Source: Lentzea albidocapillata subsp. violacea (GTDB taxonomy: Bacteria > Actinomycetota > Actinomycetes > Mycobacteriales > Pseudonocardiaceae). From it: 64,000 nucleotides of DNA. This document shows, one piece after another, positions 26,178 through 34,675 of this stretch. The notes below the pieces were generated by a model that saw only the letters and a program-made list of their open reading frames with translations, searched no databases and was not told where the DNA came from. The stretch lies in assembly GCF_900100275.1 (NCBI RefSeq), contig NZ_FNET01000001.1, positions 868,001 through 932,000 on the forward strand, written 5' to 3'. The translations under genes and the position numbers were made by a program. Position 1 is the stretch's first letter. Each line of letters starts with the position of its first letter.

Positions 26178-27341
26178 CTACTGGGTCGCCTCTCGGGACG
26201 AGGTCTTCGCCCGCCGTGCCGCCCGCAGCTCCTCCGCCGCCTCGTCCAGCTGACGCTCGGCACGTTCGGCGCGGGTCAACGTCTGCGCACGCGCGTCCTC
26301 CACGACCGCGAGCGTCTGCCGCACCGCCGCCACCTGCTCCGCGCTCTCCTGCCTGACCTGCGCGAACCGCGTCTCGAACTCCGCGCGTGAGCGCTCCAGC
26401 TCCGCCCGCGCGTCCGCAGCGGCCTGCTCGGCGCGTTCTGCCCGGACCACCGCCAGGTCACGAGCCTTCGCGGCCCGGCTGACGGTCTCCGCCGCCTCCG
26501 CCCGCGCCTGCTCCACCTGGGCCGCCGCATCGCCGCGGGCCTGATCAGCGGCCTGTCGAGCGGCGGCCGCCTGCGCCTCGGCCCGCTCGACCACGGCCTG
26601 TGCCTCCGCACGGGCCCGTTCGATCTCCGCCTGCGCCTCGGCGCGCGCCTGTTCGATCTCCTTGGCCGCCTGCCGCCGCGCCTGCTCGGCGTGCTTCACG
26701 GCGTCGGCCTTGGCCTGCTCCGCCCCGGCCCGGATCTCCTCGATCACGGCCGCCGCCTGCACCCTGACCTCGGCGATCTCCGCCTCGGCCCGCGCGGCGG
26801 CGTCGCGTGCGGCCTGCCGGGCCTCGTCCCGTTCCGTCACGGCCGTGTCGACGGCGTCATCGGCTTCCTCCGCCGCCCGCACCGCCTGCTCGGTGGTCTC
26901 CTCGGCGGCCTTGCGGGCGCGCTCGGCCTCGTGCCGGCGTTGTTCGGCGGAGGCCAGTTCCGCCCGCGCCTCCGCGACCCGTCGCGCCGCCTCGGCTTCG
27001 GCGGCCTGGACCAGGCTCTCGGCGACGCTCGGGTCCGCCATCGCGTTCAGCTCACCGACGGCCCGTCCGAGGGTCTGCGTCATCTGCTCCGACAGCACCC
27101 GGAACCGGTCGAGAAGCTCTTCGGCCCTGATCTTGGCGGTACCGGAGACCCTCGGGAGATTCGTCACGGTGACGACCTCCAGGTTTTGCTCGGGGGTTTC
27201 CGCCAGCCGCTGCCGTTCCCTCCACGCCCGCCAGCGCGTGTGCTCGGGCAGGTCGCAGTACTCCGAGGGCCTGCCGGGCCCGCCACCTCGAAAAACAGGC
27301 CGCTCGCAGCCGGGGAAGTTACAGCTCGTGTCCACAGCCAT
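26178..27341 (-). CDS. Long coiled-coil protein with N-terminal zinc-finger motif
   Basis: A 387-residue protein. The first 45 residues hold a Cys4/His-type motif, SCNFPGCERPVF, then SEYCDLPEHTRWRAWRER, resembling a small zinc finger with a basic helix. From about residue 100 to the end it is an almost unbroken Ala/Glu/Arg-rich coiled coil (AEQARRQAAKEIEQARAEAQ and similar). The layout recalls KfrA-like or other DNA-binding coiled-coil proteins, but that is only an analogy. It leads an operon with the pentapeptide gene, and its promoter region contains the 15-bp hairpin at 27408-27444. Confidence 0.85.
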   Translation of the reverse strand: MAVDTSCNFPGCERPVFRGGGPGRPSEYCDLPEHTRWRAWRERQRLAETPEQNLEVVTVTNLPRVSGTAKIRAEELLDRFRVLSEQMTQTLGRAVGELNAMADPSVAESLVQAAEAEAARRVAEARAELASAEQRRHEAERARKAAEETTEQAVRAAEEADDAVDTAVTERDEARQAARDAAARAEAEIAEVRVQAAAVIEEIRAGAEQAKADAVKHAEQARRQAAKEIEQARAEAQAEIERARAEAQAVVERAEAQAAAARQAADQARGDAAAQVEQARAEAAETVSRAAKARDLAVVRAERAEQAAADARAELERSRAEFETRFAQVRQESAEQVAAVRQTLAVVEDARAQTLTRAERAERQLDEAAEELRAARRAKTSSREATQ

Positions 27342-27407
27342 ATCGTAGCAGAATTACGTGTGAATTAACGTTATCCAACGCAACGCTACTCAATTAGGCG
27401 CAGAAAA

Positions 27408-27444
27408 TCTGACCGCCGATAAGTGAACATTATCGGCGGTCAGA
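27408..27444. promoter_or_regulatory. Perfect 15-bp inverted repeat between divergent genes
   Basis: TCTGACCGCCGATAA (27408-27422) pairs perfectly with TTATCGGCGGTCAGA (27430-27444) around a 7-base loop. No gene ends here: the coiled-coil gene starts at 27341 leftward and the iminopeptidase at 27477 rightward. It is therefore an operator or transcript-leader hairpin rather than a terminator. Confidence 0.7.
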
Positions 27445-27476
27445 AAACCGGTGGCGGGGCGCGCGATCATGACCGC

Positions 27477-28427
27477 ATGACGAACGAGCCGTACGAGACA
27501 GGCATGCTCGAGGTCGGCGACGGCCATTCGCTGTACTGGGAGGTGCTGGGCAACCCGCAAGGCAAGCCGGCCGTCGCGCTGCACGGCGGTCCCGGATCGG
27601 GAAGCTCGCCGAGGATGCGGACCCTGTTCGACCCGGACCGCTACCGCGTGGTCCTGTTCGACCAGCGCAACGCCGGGCGCAGCACCCCTCCGGCCACCGA
27701 CCCGGTTGTCGACCTGTCGGCGAACACCACCCAGCACCTCATCGCCGACATCGAGGCGCTGCGGGTCCACCTCGGAATCGAGCGCTGGCTGGTCGAGGGT
27801 GGCTCGTGGGGCGTCACGCTCGCGCTCGCCTACGCGCAGGCCCATCCGCAGCGGGTGACCGAACTGGTGCTCGCGGCCGTGACCGACGGCACCCGCCGCG
27901 ACACCGACTGGATCACCCGTGACATGGGGCGGGTCTTCCCGCGCGAGTGGGAACGGTTCCGCGACGGCGTGCCCGCCGGCGAACGCGACGGGGACCTGGC
28001 GGCCGCCTACAGCCGGTTGCTGCACGACCCCGACCCCGAGGTCCGCGCCACGGCCGCGCACGAGTGGTGCCTGTGGGAGGACACGCACATGTCGCTGGCC
28101 CCCGACGCCGAGCCCTTCCTCTCGGTCGCCGAACCGGCATTTCAGCTGGCCTTCTCGCGCCTCGTGACCCACTACTGGTCCCACGGCTGTTTCCTGGAAG
28201 AAGGCCAGGTACTGCGTGACATCAAGCTGCTGCACGGCATTCCCGCCGTGCTGATCCACGGGCGCTACGACGTCAGCGCTCCACTCGGCACGGCCTGGGC
28301 ACTGCACCGCGCCTGGCCCGGAAGCGAACTCGTGGTCCTCGGCGACACCGGTCACGGCGGCGGCAGCATGACTGCGGCGATCATCGCCGCCACCGACCGT
28401 TTCGCCCGCGATCAGAGCGGCGCGTAG
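27477..28427 (+). CDS. Proline iminopeptidase (alpha/beta hydrolase, S33)
   Basis: A 316-residue S33 peptidase that removes N-terminal proline. Hallmarks are ALHGGPGSGSSP, VLFDQRNAGRSTP, the nucleophile in EGGSWGVTLALAYAQ, and catalytic Asp and His in IHGRYDVSAP and GDTGHGG. The ATG at 27477 gives the usual start; an upstream GTG lies in the hairpin loop. It overlaps the convergent M20 gene by 16 bases. It adds to the set of peptidases in this window. Confidence 0.93.
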   Translation: MTNEPYETGMLEVGDGHSLYWEVLGNPQGKPAVALHGGPGSGSSPRMRTLFDPDRYRVVLFDQRNAGRSTPPATDPVVDLSANTTQHLIADIEALRVHLGIERWLVEGGSWGVTLALAYAQAHPQRVTELVLAAVTDGTRRDTDWITRDMGRVFPREWERFRDGVPAGERDGDLAAAYSRLLHDPDPEVRATAAHEWCLWEDTHMSLAPDAEPFLSVAEPAFQLAFSRLVTHYWSHGCFLEEGQVLRDIKLLHGIPAVLIHGRYDVSAPLGTAWALHRAWPGSELVVLGDTGHGGGSMTAAIIAATDRFARDQSGA

Positions 28428-29677
28428 ACCGTCCGCAGCGTGGCCAGCACCAGGGCCTGGGTGACGGTGACGACCTCGCTGACGCGAACCTGCTCCTGCG
28501 GACCGTGCGCGAGCCGCACGTCACCGGGCCCGTACTGCAGAGTGGGAATCCCGGCCCCCGCGTACAGACGCAGATCACTGCCGTACGGCGCGCCTTGCTC
28601 GACGGGGCGCGCCCTGCGGGTGACGTCCGCGTGCGCGTCGCCGACCAGGTCCGCGAGTGGATGCCCTGCCGGTAACCGGCCGCTGGCGAACTGACCGCCG
28701 GGCCACGTGACGACGGCGGGGTGGGCCCGCAGCCACGGGTCCGACTCGCAGGCCTCGGCCACGCACGCCTCGAGTTCGGCACGGGCCTGCGCCGGCTCCT
28801 CCCCCAGTGCCACGCCCAGTCGTCCCTCGGCCACCAGCAGGTCCGGCACGCTGCTCGCCCAGTCACCGGCCTGCAGCGTGCCGACCGACAGCGGGTACGG
28901 AACTGGGTAGGCGGACATGAGCGGATCGGCGCCGGCGTTGCGGCGTGCTTCCAGCCGGGCGAGCGCGGCGTGGATGGGCAGGTAGGCGTCGATGGCGCTG
29001 ACTCCGGCGTACCGCGTGCTGCCGTGCGTGGCCTGGCCGGGGACCTCGATGCGGAAGGTCAGGGCACCGCCGTTGGCGATCATGAGCGCGCCGCCGGTCG
29101 GTTCGGTGATGATGCAGGCGTCACCGGTGTGGCCGCGCTGGAGGGTGCCGAACGCCCCGAGCCCGCCGTCCTCCTCGCTGACGACGAAGTGCACGGACAC
29201 CCGCGGTGTCGCGTTGACCGCGCGGATCGCGGCCAGCGCGGCGAGGATCGCCACCACGCCGGCCTTCATGTCGCACGCTCCGCGGGCGTGCACGACGTCT
29301 CCCTCGACGCGCGGGCGGAACGGATCGCCTTGCCACTGCGCCAGGTCGCCGGGCGGAACGACGTCGACGTGTCCCTGCAGGATCAACGTCGGCCCGTCGC
29401 CGTGCGAGCGTGTGTTGCCCACCAGCCCCCACGCCTCCGTGCGCGGCGCCTCGCCGCCGGGGAAGTCGTCGTGCGCGCGGAGTCCTGGCAGGTCCATCGA
29501 CCAGAGATCGACGTCCAGGTCCATCCGTTCCAGATGCCCGGCCAGCACGTGCTGCAGTTCGGACTCCGCGGCGCTGCCCGTCACGCTCGGCACCGCGAGC
29601 AGGTCCAGCAGGAGCCGGCCGATCGCGGCCTCGTCCACCGCGGCCAGCGCCGCCGCCTCGACATCGTTGATTCTCAC
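28412..29677 (-). CDS. M20 family deacylase/peptidase (ArgE/DapE type)
   Basis: A 421-residue zinc hydrolase. Motifs are LILQGHVDVVPPGD, ARGACDMKAGVVA, VSEEDGGLGAFG (catalytic Glu), ITEPTGG, and the dimerisation segment GQATHGSTRYAGVSA. GTG 29677 is preferred, because residues upstream of it are not family-like. It is divergent from an Lrp/AsnC regulator gene, suggesting control by an amino acid. The substrate is probably an N-acyl amino acid. Confidence 0.92.
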   Translation of the reverse strand: MRINDVEAAALAAVDEAAIGRLLLDLLAVPSVTGSAAESELQHVLAGHLERMDLDVDLWSMDLPGLRAHDDFPGGEAPRTEAWGLVGNTRSHGDGPTLILQGHVDVVPPGDLAQWQGDPFRPRVEGDVVHARGACDMKAGVVAILAALAAIRAVNATPRVSVHFVVSEEDGGLGAFGTLQRGHTGDACIITEPTGGALMIANGGALTFRIEVPGQATHGSTRYAGVSAIDAYLPIHAALARLEARRNAGADPLMSAYPVPYPLSVGTLQAGDWASSVPDLLVAEGRLGVALGEEPAQARAELEACVAEACESDPWLRAHPAVVTWPGGQFASGRLPAGHPLADLVGDAHADVTRRARPVEQGAPYGSDLRLYAGAGIPTLQYGPGDVRLAHGPQEQVRVSEVVTVTQALVLATLRTVYAPL

Positions 29678-29704
29678 CAGCCGGAGATTAGGTTCGCCGG
29701 GCAG

Positions 29705-29749
29705 TGCAAACAATCGCCGAAACCGGCGCCCGGCAGTGGTTTGTTTGCA
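29705..29749. promoter_or_regulatory. Inverted repeat TGCAAACAA / TTGTTTGCA, likely Lrp-type operator
   Basis: Nine-base arms at 29705-29713 and 29741-29749 lie between the divergent M20 and AsnC genes. A smaller element, TGGCA-N8-TGCCA, follows near 29764. Spaced AT-rich half-sites of this kind suit an Lrp/AsnC dimer or octamer. Confidence 0.55.
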
Positions 29750-29799
29750 AAGATCACGGCCGCGTGGCAATTTTTTGTGCCAGGCCGGATCCTCTGGGC

Positions 29800-30264
29800 A
29801 TGGACGACATCGACCAGGCGATCATCCGGTGCGTGCTGCGCAACGGCCGCGCCACCTACGCCGAGATCGGCAAGGCGGCCGGGCTGTCGCCGTCCGCCGC
29901 GAAGAGACGGCTCGACCGGCTGGTGGCCACCGGAGCGATCCGCGGTTTCAGCGCGCTCGTGGATCCGCAGGCGATGGCCTGGCACACCGAGGCGTTCGTC
30001 GAGGTCTACTGCGCGGGCAACCCCACCCCGGCCGAGCTGGGCCGGGCGCTGGAGGACATCCCCGAGGTCGTCGAGGCCTGCACCGTCTCCGGCGCCGCCG
30101 ACGCGATGCTCTACATGCTGGCCAGGGACATCCCGCACCTGGAACAGGCCATCCAGCGCGTCCGCTCGACCGCTCCCGTCGAACGGACCGAGAGCGCGAT
30201 CGTGCTGTCCAGGCTGCTCACCCGGCCACGCGGGCGGGAAGGCGCCCTATCGCCGGAGGCCTGA
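29800..30264 (+). CDS. Lrp/AsnC-family regulator
   Basis: A 154-residue regulator. The N-terminal HTH is IDQAIIRCVLRNGRATYAEI, followed by LSPSAAKRRLDRLVATGAI. The C-terminal RAM domain (ACTVSGAADAMLYMLARDI) binds amino acids. ATG 29800 gives the normal family length. It is divergent from the M20 hydrolase gene, its probable target, and converges with the WYL regulator (18-base overlap). Confidence 0.93.
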   Translation: MDDIDQAIIRCVLRNGRATYAEIGKAAGLSPSAAKRRLDRLVATGAIRGFSALVDPQAMAWHTEAFVEVYCAGNPTPAELGRALEDIPEVVEACTVSGAADAMLYMLARDIPHLEQAIQRVRSTAPVERTESAIVLSRLLTRPRGREGALSPEA

Positions 30265-31191
30265 GTTCAGAAGTCTCCCGGCGAGCGCCACCACGAGGCC
30301 GCGCAGCTCGTCCGGCCTTTCAACGACGAACGGCAGGTCCAGCGACGCGAGCACGCCGGGCAGCCAGTCGAGCCGCTCCACCCGCAGTTCGACCCTCGAC
30401 CAGCCATCGGCGAGAGGCTCCACCACGGCAACGCTCTCGGGCAGCCGGGTACGGATCTGTGCGGTGGTCCCCTGGATCCGCACCGTCACCTCATATCGGT
30501 ACGCGGCGGTCGCGAACCCGGTCAGAAGCTGGTGCGCCGCATCGAGATCGCCTGGCGGGTCGAACGAGCCGGGCAGCGTCCTGGCCGTGACGATGCGGTC
30601 CAGCCGGAACGTCCGGTCCTCGCCGAGCGCGGGATCGGCGCCGGTCACGTACCACCGGCCGGAGTGGGCGACCAGCCCGTACGGGTGCAGCGTGCGTTCG
30701 CTGTGCCGGCCGTCGGCGGCGGTGTACCGGATGGCGACGGGCCGGTGGTGGCTCACCGCGTCGGCGATCGCGAGCAGGACCGGAGCATCCGGAGCGGCAG
30801 GCGAACCGGGCGGGGTGGTGAAGGCGAGCGATCCGAGCACCGCGTCGAGCCTGCCGCGCAGCCGTGCGGGCAGCACCCGGCGGATCTTGGCGGCCGCCGT
30901 CTCGCTCGCCGTGCCCGTCATCAGGCCTGTGACCAGACCGACCAGCACGGCGAGCGCCTCGTCGTCGCTGAGCATCAGCGGCGGCATCCGGTAGCCGGAA
31001 GCGAGCCGGTAGCCGCCGTACCGTCCGCGCACCGACTCGACCGGGATGTCGAGGTCGAGCAGGTGGCCGACGTACCGGCGCACCGTGCGTTCGTCCACCT
31101 CGAGCCGTGAGGCGAGCTCCGCCACCGACCGGACGCCCCCGGATTGGAGGAGCTCCAACAGGGACAGCACGCGTGCGATCGGCCGGGCCAT
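30247..31191 (-). CDS. WYL-domain transcription regulator (YafY/DeoR-like HTH)
   Basis: A 314-residue regulator. The winged HTH lies at residues about 5-60 (LLELLQSGGVRSVAELASRL, DERTVRRYVGHL). The WYL domain follows at about 140-215 (IRYTAADG, LHPYGLVAHSGRWYVTGAD) and the WCX extension to the end. ATG 31191 starts MARPIARVLSL. It is divergent from a VOC gene with a 7-bp-arm palindrome between, a layout commonly seen for YafY-type regulators. Confidence 0.93.
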   Translation of the reverse strand: MARPIARVLSLLELLQSGGVRSVAELASRLEVDERTVRRYVGHLLDLDIPVESVRGRYGGYRLASGYRMPPLMLSDDEALAVLVGLVTGLMTGTASETAAAKIRRVLPARLRGRLDAVLGSLAFTTPPGSPAAPDAPVLLAIADAVSHHRPVAIRYTAADGRHSERTLHPYGLVAHSGRWYVTGADPALGEDRTFRLDRIVTARTLPGSFDPPGDLDAAHQLLTGFATAAYRYEVTVRIQGTTAQIRTRLPESVAVVEPLADGWSRVELRVERLDWLPGVLASLDLPFVVERPDELRGLVVALAGRLLNSGLRR

Positions 31192-31210
31192 GGCCGAGAT
31201 TCTCGCGCAC

Positions 31211-31235
31211 ATACCGGGCGGATTCTGTCCGGTAT
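31211..31235. promoter_or_regulatory. Palindromic operator ATACCGG-N11-CCGGTAT
   Basis: Perfect 7-base arms at 31211-31217 and 31229-31235 lie between the WYL regulator and the VOC gene, 19 bases from the VOC start. It is the probable site of the WYL regulator. Confidence 0.6.
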
Positions 31236-31253
31236 CGCTCCTAGCGTGCAGTC

Positions 31254-31631
31254 ATGGACTTCGCATCTATCCGCGTCATCACCGCCGACGTCGCCCGCCT
31301 CGCCGACTTCTACGAACGCGCCACCGGAGTGGACGCGACCTGGACGAACGAGGACTTCGCCGAGGTCAGGACGCCGACCGCCACCCTCGCGATCGGCAGT
31401 ACCCGCACCGTGGCGTTGTTCGCCGCCGGATCGGCCGAGCCGGGTGCCAACCGCAGCGTCATCATCGAGTTCGAGGTCGACGACGTGGAGGACGTGCACG
31501 CGAAGCTGGCCGGCGCCGAGGTCGTCCAGGAACCCACCACGATGCCGTGGGGCAACCGCTCACTGCTGGTCCGCGACCCCGACGGCAACCTGGTCAACTT
31601 CTTCAGGCGGGCAGCGCGTCCAGGGCTCTGA
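31254..31631 (+). CDS. VOC-superfamily (glyoxalase-like) protein
   Basis: A 125-residue single VOC module: IRVITADVARLADFYERATG at the start and LLVRDPDGNLVNFF at the end, with the paired beta-alpha-beta layout. It could be a glyoxalase, dioxygenase or resistance binding protein. Transcribed divergently from the WYL regulator. Confidence 0.9.
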   Translation: MDFASIRVITADVARLADFYERATGVDATWTNEDFAEVRTPTATLAIGSTRTVALFAAGSAEPGANRSVIIEFEVDDVEDVHAKLAGAEVVQEPTTMPWGNRSLLVRDPDGNLVNFFRRAARPGL

Positions 31632-31717
31632 GCCACGACTTGTCGCGCTGAAACAAGTTTCTCGGTCCTCGTTCGGCTGCACTCGCAGACGCATCAGCGA
31701 CGCAGGAGGAGGCACCC

Positions 31718-32854
31718 ATGGTGCAGTCGGCAGAACGAGCCGGAACGGATCTGGCCGAGATCGGCGCCCGCCCGATCCCCGAGTTCGACGGCGTCCACGA
31801 CGTGTGGCCACGCGGTGAGCGGCTGGCCGCGGTGCGCCGCGCCGCGGCGGCGTACAAGGTGCGCTTCAAGGCACAGGGCCAGGTGCGTGCCGTGAGGTCG
31901 GTGGACATCGCGGCGGCGCCCTATCCGGTCAGCTTCGCCTTTCACGGCGCGGTGTCGGTGCCCACGCTGCCGCTGATCTCGATGATCAACCGGATGCTCG
32001 TCGTCCAGTACGACGACTGGGACGGCCGGCCACGCACGCTGGTGTTCGAGCCGACGGTCCCGGACGGCTCCGCCGAGGCGCCGTTCTACCGGAACCTCCG
32101 GCGGCTCATGGCCAAGGTGCCCGGTGGGCACCTGCTGGAGAAGGTCGTTCTCCGGTACTACAACGAACCCGGCGACGTGCTCGCGAAACTCGGCCTGACC
32201 GCCGGCGACATCGACTTCTGCACCTTCGACCACCTGCACGTGCAGGATCCGCGGATGATCCTCGGCTCCACCGAGGTCATCGAGGGCGAGACCGAGCCGC
32301 GCCGGCCGCTGTTCGGTGACGCGCGGATGCTCGTGCACCGCCGCGAGCTCGCCACCCTGCAGTCGCTGCACCCGATGCAGTGGGCGTGGTACGTCGAAGG
32401 CGGACTCGGCGGCGTGGACCCGGCGAAGTTCGTGACGTTCGACGGCGACATCGAGCTCGGCCCCGGCGTCGCGCTGCTGTGGACCCCCGGCCACACCGAC
32501 GGCAACCACTCGCTGGTGATCAACACCCCCGACGGCGTCTGGGTCTCCTCGGAGAACGGGATCTCCCTCGACAACTGGCAGCCGGAGCTGTCGAGGATCC
32601 CCGGTGTGCGCAGGTACCACGAGCAGTTCGGCCGCGAGATCTGCCCGAACGCCAACACCCTCGAGGACTCGCTGGACCAGTACGACTCGATGGTCAAGGA
32701 GAAGACGCTGGCCGACCCCTGCAAGCGGGACCCGCGGTGGCTGCAGATCCTGCCGTCGACCGAGCTTGCCCCGTGGAGGCGTTTCTGGCCGGTCGTGCCC
32801 ACCTACGTCCACGGCGGCATCGCCTACGGCGAGATCAAGGCAGGGCTGCGATGA
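31718..32854 (+). CDS. Metallo-beta-lactamase-fold hydrolase
   Basis: A 378-residue MBL-fold protein. Metal-binding features are DFCTFDHLHVQDPRMI (a variant of the H-x-H motif) and WTPGHTDGNHSLVI (ligand His), with the first domain beginning near residue 70. The ribosome site AGGAGGAGG is strong. The stop overlaps the next ATG (ATGA), so it is co-translated with the SDR. The pair may act successively on a lactone, ester or similar compound. The degenerate first motif leaves its activity open. Confidence 0.8.
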   Translation: MVQSAERAGTDLAEIGARPIPEFDGVHDVWPRGERLAAVRRAAAAYKVRFKAQGQVRAVRSVDIAAAPYPVSFAFHGAVSVPTLPLISMINRMLVVQYDDWDGRPRTLVFEPTVPDGSAEAPFYRNLRRLMAKVPGGHLLEKVVLRYYNEPGDVLAKLGLTAGDIDFCTFDHLHVQDPRMILGSTEVIEGETEPRRPLFGDARMLVHRRELATLQSLHPMQWAWYVEGGLGGVDPAKFVTFDGDIELGPGVALLWTPGHTDGNHSLVINTPDGVWVSSENGISLDNWQPELSRIPGVRRYHEQFGREICPNANTLEDSLDQYDSMVKEKTLADPCKRDPRWLQILPSTELAPWRRFWPVVPTYVHGGIAYGEIKAGLR

Positions 32855-33672
32855 ACCCCGCCGGTGCCGTCGTCACCGGGGCCGGCCGCGGTCTGGGCAG
32901 GCAGATCGCCCGGCTTCTCGTCGCCCGCGGTCACCACGTCCTCGTCACCGATCTGGACGCGGCCTCCGCCCAGGCGACGGCCGACGAGCTCGGCGCCACC
33001 GCCATGGCCGTCGACGTCCGCGACCCCGCCCAGGTCGACGCGGCCCGCGACGCGATCATCGCTCGGGCCGGGCGGCTGGACGTGTGGGTGAACAACGCCG
33101 GCGTGCTGGTCACCGGCCCGGCCTGGGAACAGGACCCGGCGACCCGGCGACTGATGATCGAGGTCAACACCCTGGGCACGGTCAACGGCACCGTCGCCGC
33201 GATCGGCGCGATGCGCGAGGGCGGCGGCCATGTGGTCAACATCGTCTCCCTCGCCGGTCTCACCGCCGTGGCCGGCGAAGCGGTGTACGCGGCGTCCAAG
33301 CACGCCGCGATCGGCTTCAGCCTCAGCACGATGGCCGACCTGAAGCTCGCCGGCATCAGCGGTATCGACATCTCCTGCGTCTGCCCGGACGGCATCTGGA
33401 CTCCGATGCTGTACGACAAGCTGACCGACCCGGCCTCGGCCCTGTCCTTCTCCGGAAAGCTGCTCCAGCCGGAGGACGTCGTCGAGGCGGTCAGGAAGGT
33501 TCTCGACAAGCCTCGCCTGGTGACCACGGTTCCCCGGCGGCGCGGGCTCGTGGCCCGGCTCGCGGACCTGGCGCCCCGGCTGGGGCTGGCAGCCGTGCCT
33601 CTCGTGGTCGCCCAGGGCCGCCGCGCCCAGCAGCGGCTGCTGGACCGACACGGCGCAGCTCCCGGGGACTGA
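32851..33672 (+). CDS. Short-chain dehydrogenase/reductase (SDR)
   Basis: A 273-residue classical SDR. The NAD(P) motif is VVTGAGRGLGRQIARLL, then NNAGVLVTGP. The catalytic residues are Ser in NIVSLAGLT and Tyr-Lys in VYAASKHAAIGF. Co-translated with the MBL-fold gene upstream. The 3' end is overlapped for 182 bases by the antisense tail of the AraC gene. Confidence 0.93.
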   Translation: MNPAGAVVTGAGRGLGRQIARLLVARGHHVLVTDLDAASAQATADELGATAMAVDVRDPAQVDAARDAIIARAGRLDVWVNNAGVLVTGPAWEQDPATRRLMIEVNTLGTVNGTVAAIGAMREGGGHVVNIVSLAGLTAVAGEAVYAASKHAAIGFSLSTMADLKLAGISGIDISCVCPDGIWTPMLYDKLTDPASALSFSGKLLQPEDVVEAVRKVLDKPRLVTTVPRRRGLVARLADLAPRLGLAAVPLVVAQGRRAQQRLLDRHGAAPGD

Positions 33673-34648
33673 TTCCGAACCAGCGCCGCACGGCGTGGCT
33701 CAGGGACGACTGCTCGGTGAAGGCCACGAGGGTGCTGACCTGACTGAACGGCAGGTCGGTGCCGGTGATGAAGCGATGGGCCGCGTCCCGGCGCACGTCG
33801 TCCAGCACGGTCTCGAACGACGTCCCCTCCCGCGCCAGCTGCCGCTGCAGTGTCCGGGGATGCGTGGCCAGCAGCCGCGCGACGGCCACGACGGACGGCA
33901 CGGACGTGCCGAGGGTTTCGGCGATGGCGAGCCGGACTCGGGCCGGGACGGCGCCGGTCGAGTCGGGATGGTGGGTCATCAGATGGTCGAGGGCGATCCC
34001 GCGGATCGTCTCGTTCGCTGTCCCGAACCGCTCGTCGAGGACCTGCCGCTCGACGCACAGCGCCCCGGCCTGGGCGCCGAACCTCACGTCGCAGCCGAAG
34101 AAGTCCAGGTACCGGCGAACCGGGGACACGGGCCCGTGCGGAAACTCCACCGAGCGCAGGCCCGTGAGGCCGCCGAGCAGCGCCACCGAGACGCGGTGGA
34201 ACAGCCCGAGGCCCAGTTCCATGGCCTGCGGCGAGTACATCGACTCGCGCAGGTCCTTGTAGTACGTCAGCGCCACCACGCCCCGGCGGCCGTGCGGGTC
34301 GGGCCGGACGTCGATGCTGAGGGCGGTGCTGTGCACGAACATGAACCTCGACGCGCACCGCAGGGCTTCGGCCACCGTCGAGGAGGACTCGACCGCGACC
34401 GCGAGCGGCCCCAGGACGCCCAGGTCCTGCCGTTCGGCCAGCCGCAGCCCGAAGTCGGGACAGCCCAGCGCGTCGGCCGCGGCGTCGAGCATCCGGTCAT
34501 GGGCCGTGATCGGGACCAGCTCGTCGTCGGCCTCCAGAGACCGACGGGGGATGCCGAACCGAGCGAGCAGCGCGTCAGGGTCACCGCCCAGCTCCTCGAC
34601 CAGCGGCACGAACCCGCGCAGACTCGCCGCTCGGATCATCGGGCCCAT
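33491..34648 (-). CDS. AraC-family regulator (arabinose_bd-type sensor)
   Basis: A 385-residue regulator of the OruR/ArgR-like branch: the N-terminal sensor domain (FVPLVEELGGDPDALLARFG) covers about 1-215 and the AraC HTH about 235-335 (SVVAVARLLATHPRTLQRQL, FTEQSSLSHAVRRWFGISPR). The normal end is near ELRRVGP. A further 45 Pro/Arg/Gly-rich residues run antisense into the SDR gene, which suggests the ancestral stop was lost. It converges on the MBL-SDR operon and may regulate it. Confidence 0.9.
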   Translation of the reverse strand: MGPMIRAASLRGFVPLVEELGGDPDALLARFGIPRRSLEADDELVPITAHDRMLDAAADALGCPDFGLRLAERQDLGVLGPLAVAVESSSTVAEALRCASRFMFVHSTALSIDVRPDPHGRRGVVALTYYKDLRESMYSPQAMELGLGLFHRVSVALLGGLTGLRSVEFPHGPVSPVRRYLDFFGCDVRFGAQAGALCVERQVLDERFGTANETIRGIALDHLMTHHPDSTGAVPARVRLAIAETLGTSVPSVVAVARLLATHPRTLQRQLAREGTSFETVLDDVRRDAAHRFITGTDLPFSQVSTLVAFTEQSSLSHAVRRWFGISPRELRRVGPAAAAGRGGPGRPREARLPAPAGAPGPRAGPRARAAGEPWSPGEACREPS

Positions 34649-34675
34649 GCGCCGCAGGATAGGGGACCAAGCGCC

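Noticed and set aside
28721..30994. Long plus-strand frames across the M20, AsnC and WYL genes
   Set aside because: They run through several genes on both strands and show no family signature.
31718..33672. MBL-SDR operon as part of a biosynthetic gene cluster
   Set aside because: No core biosynthetic enzyme lies within the window; the two genes could equally be catabolic.
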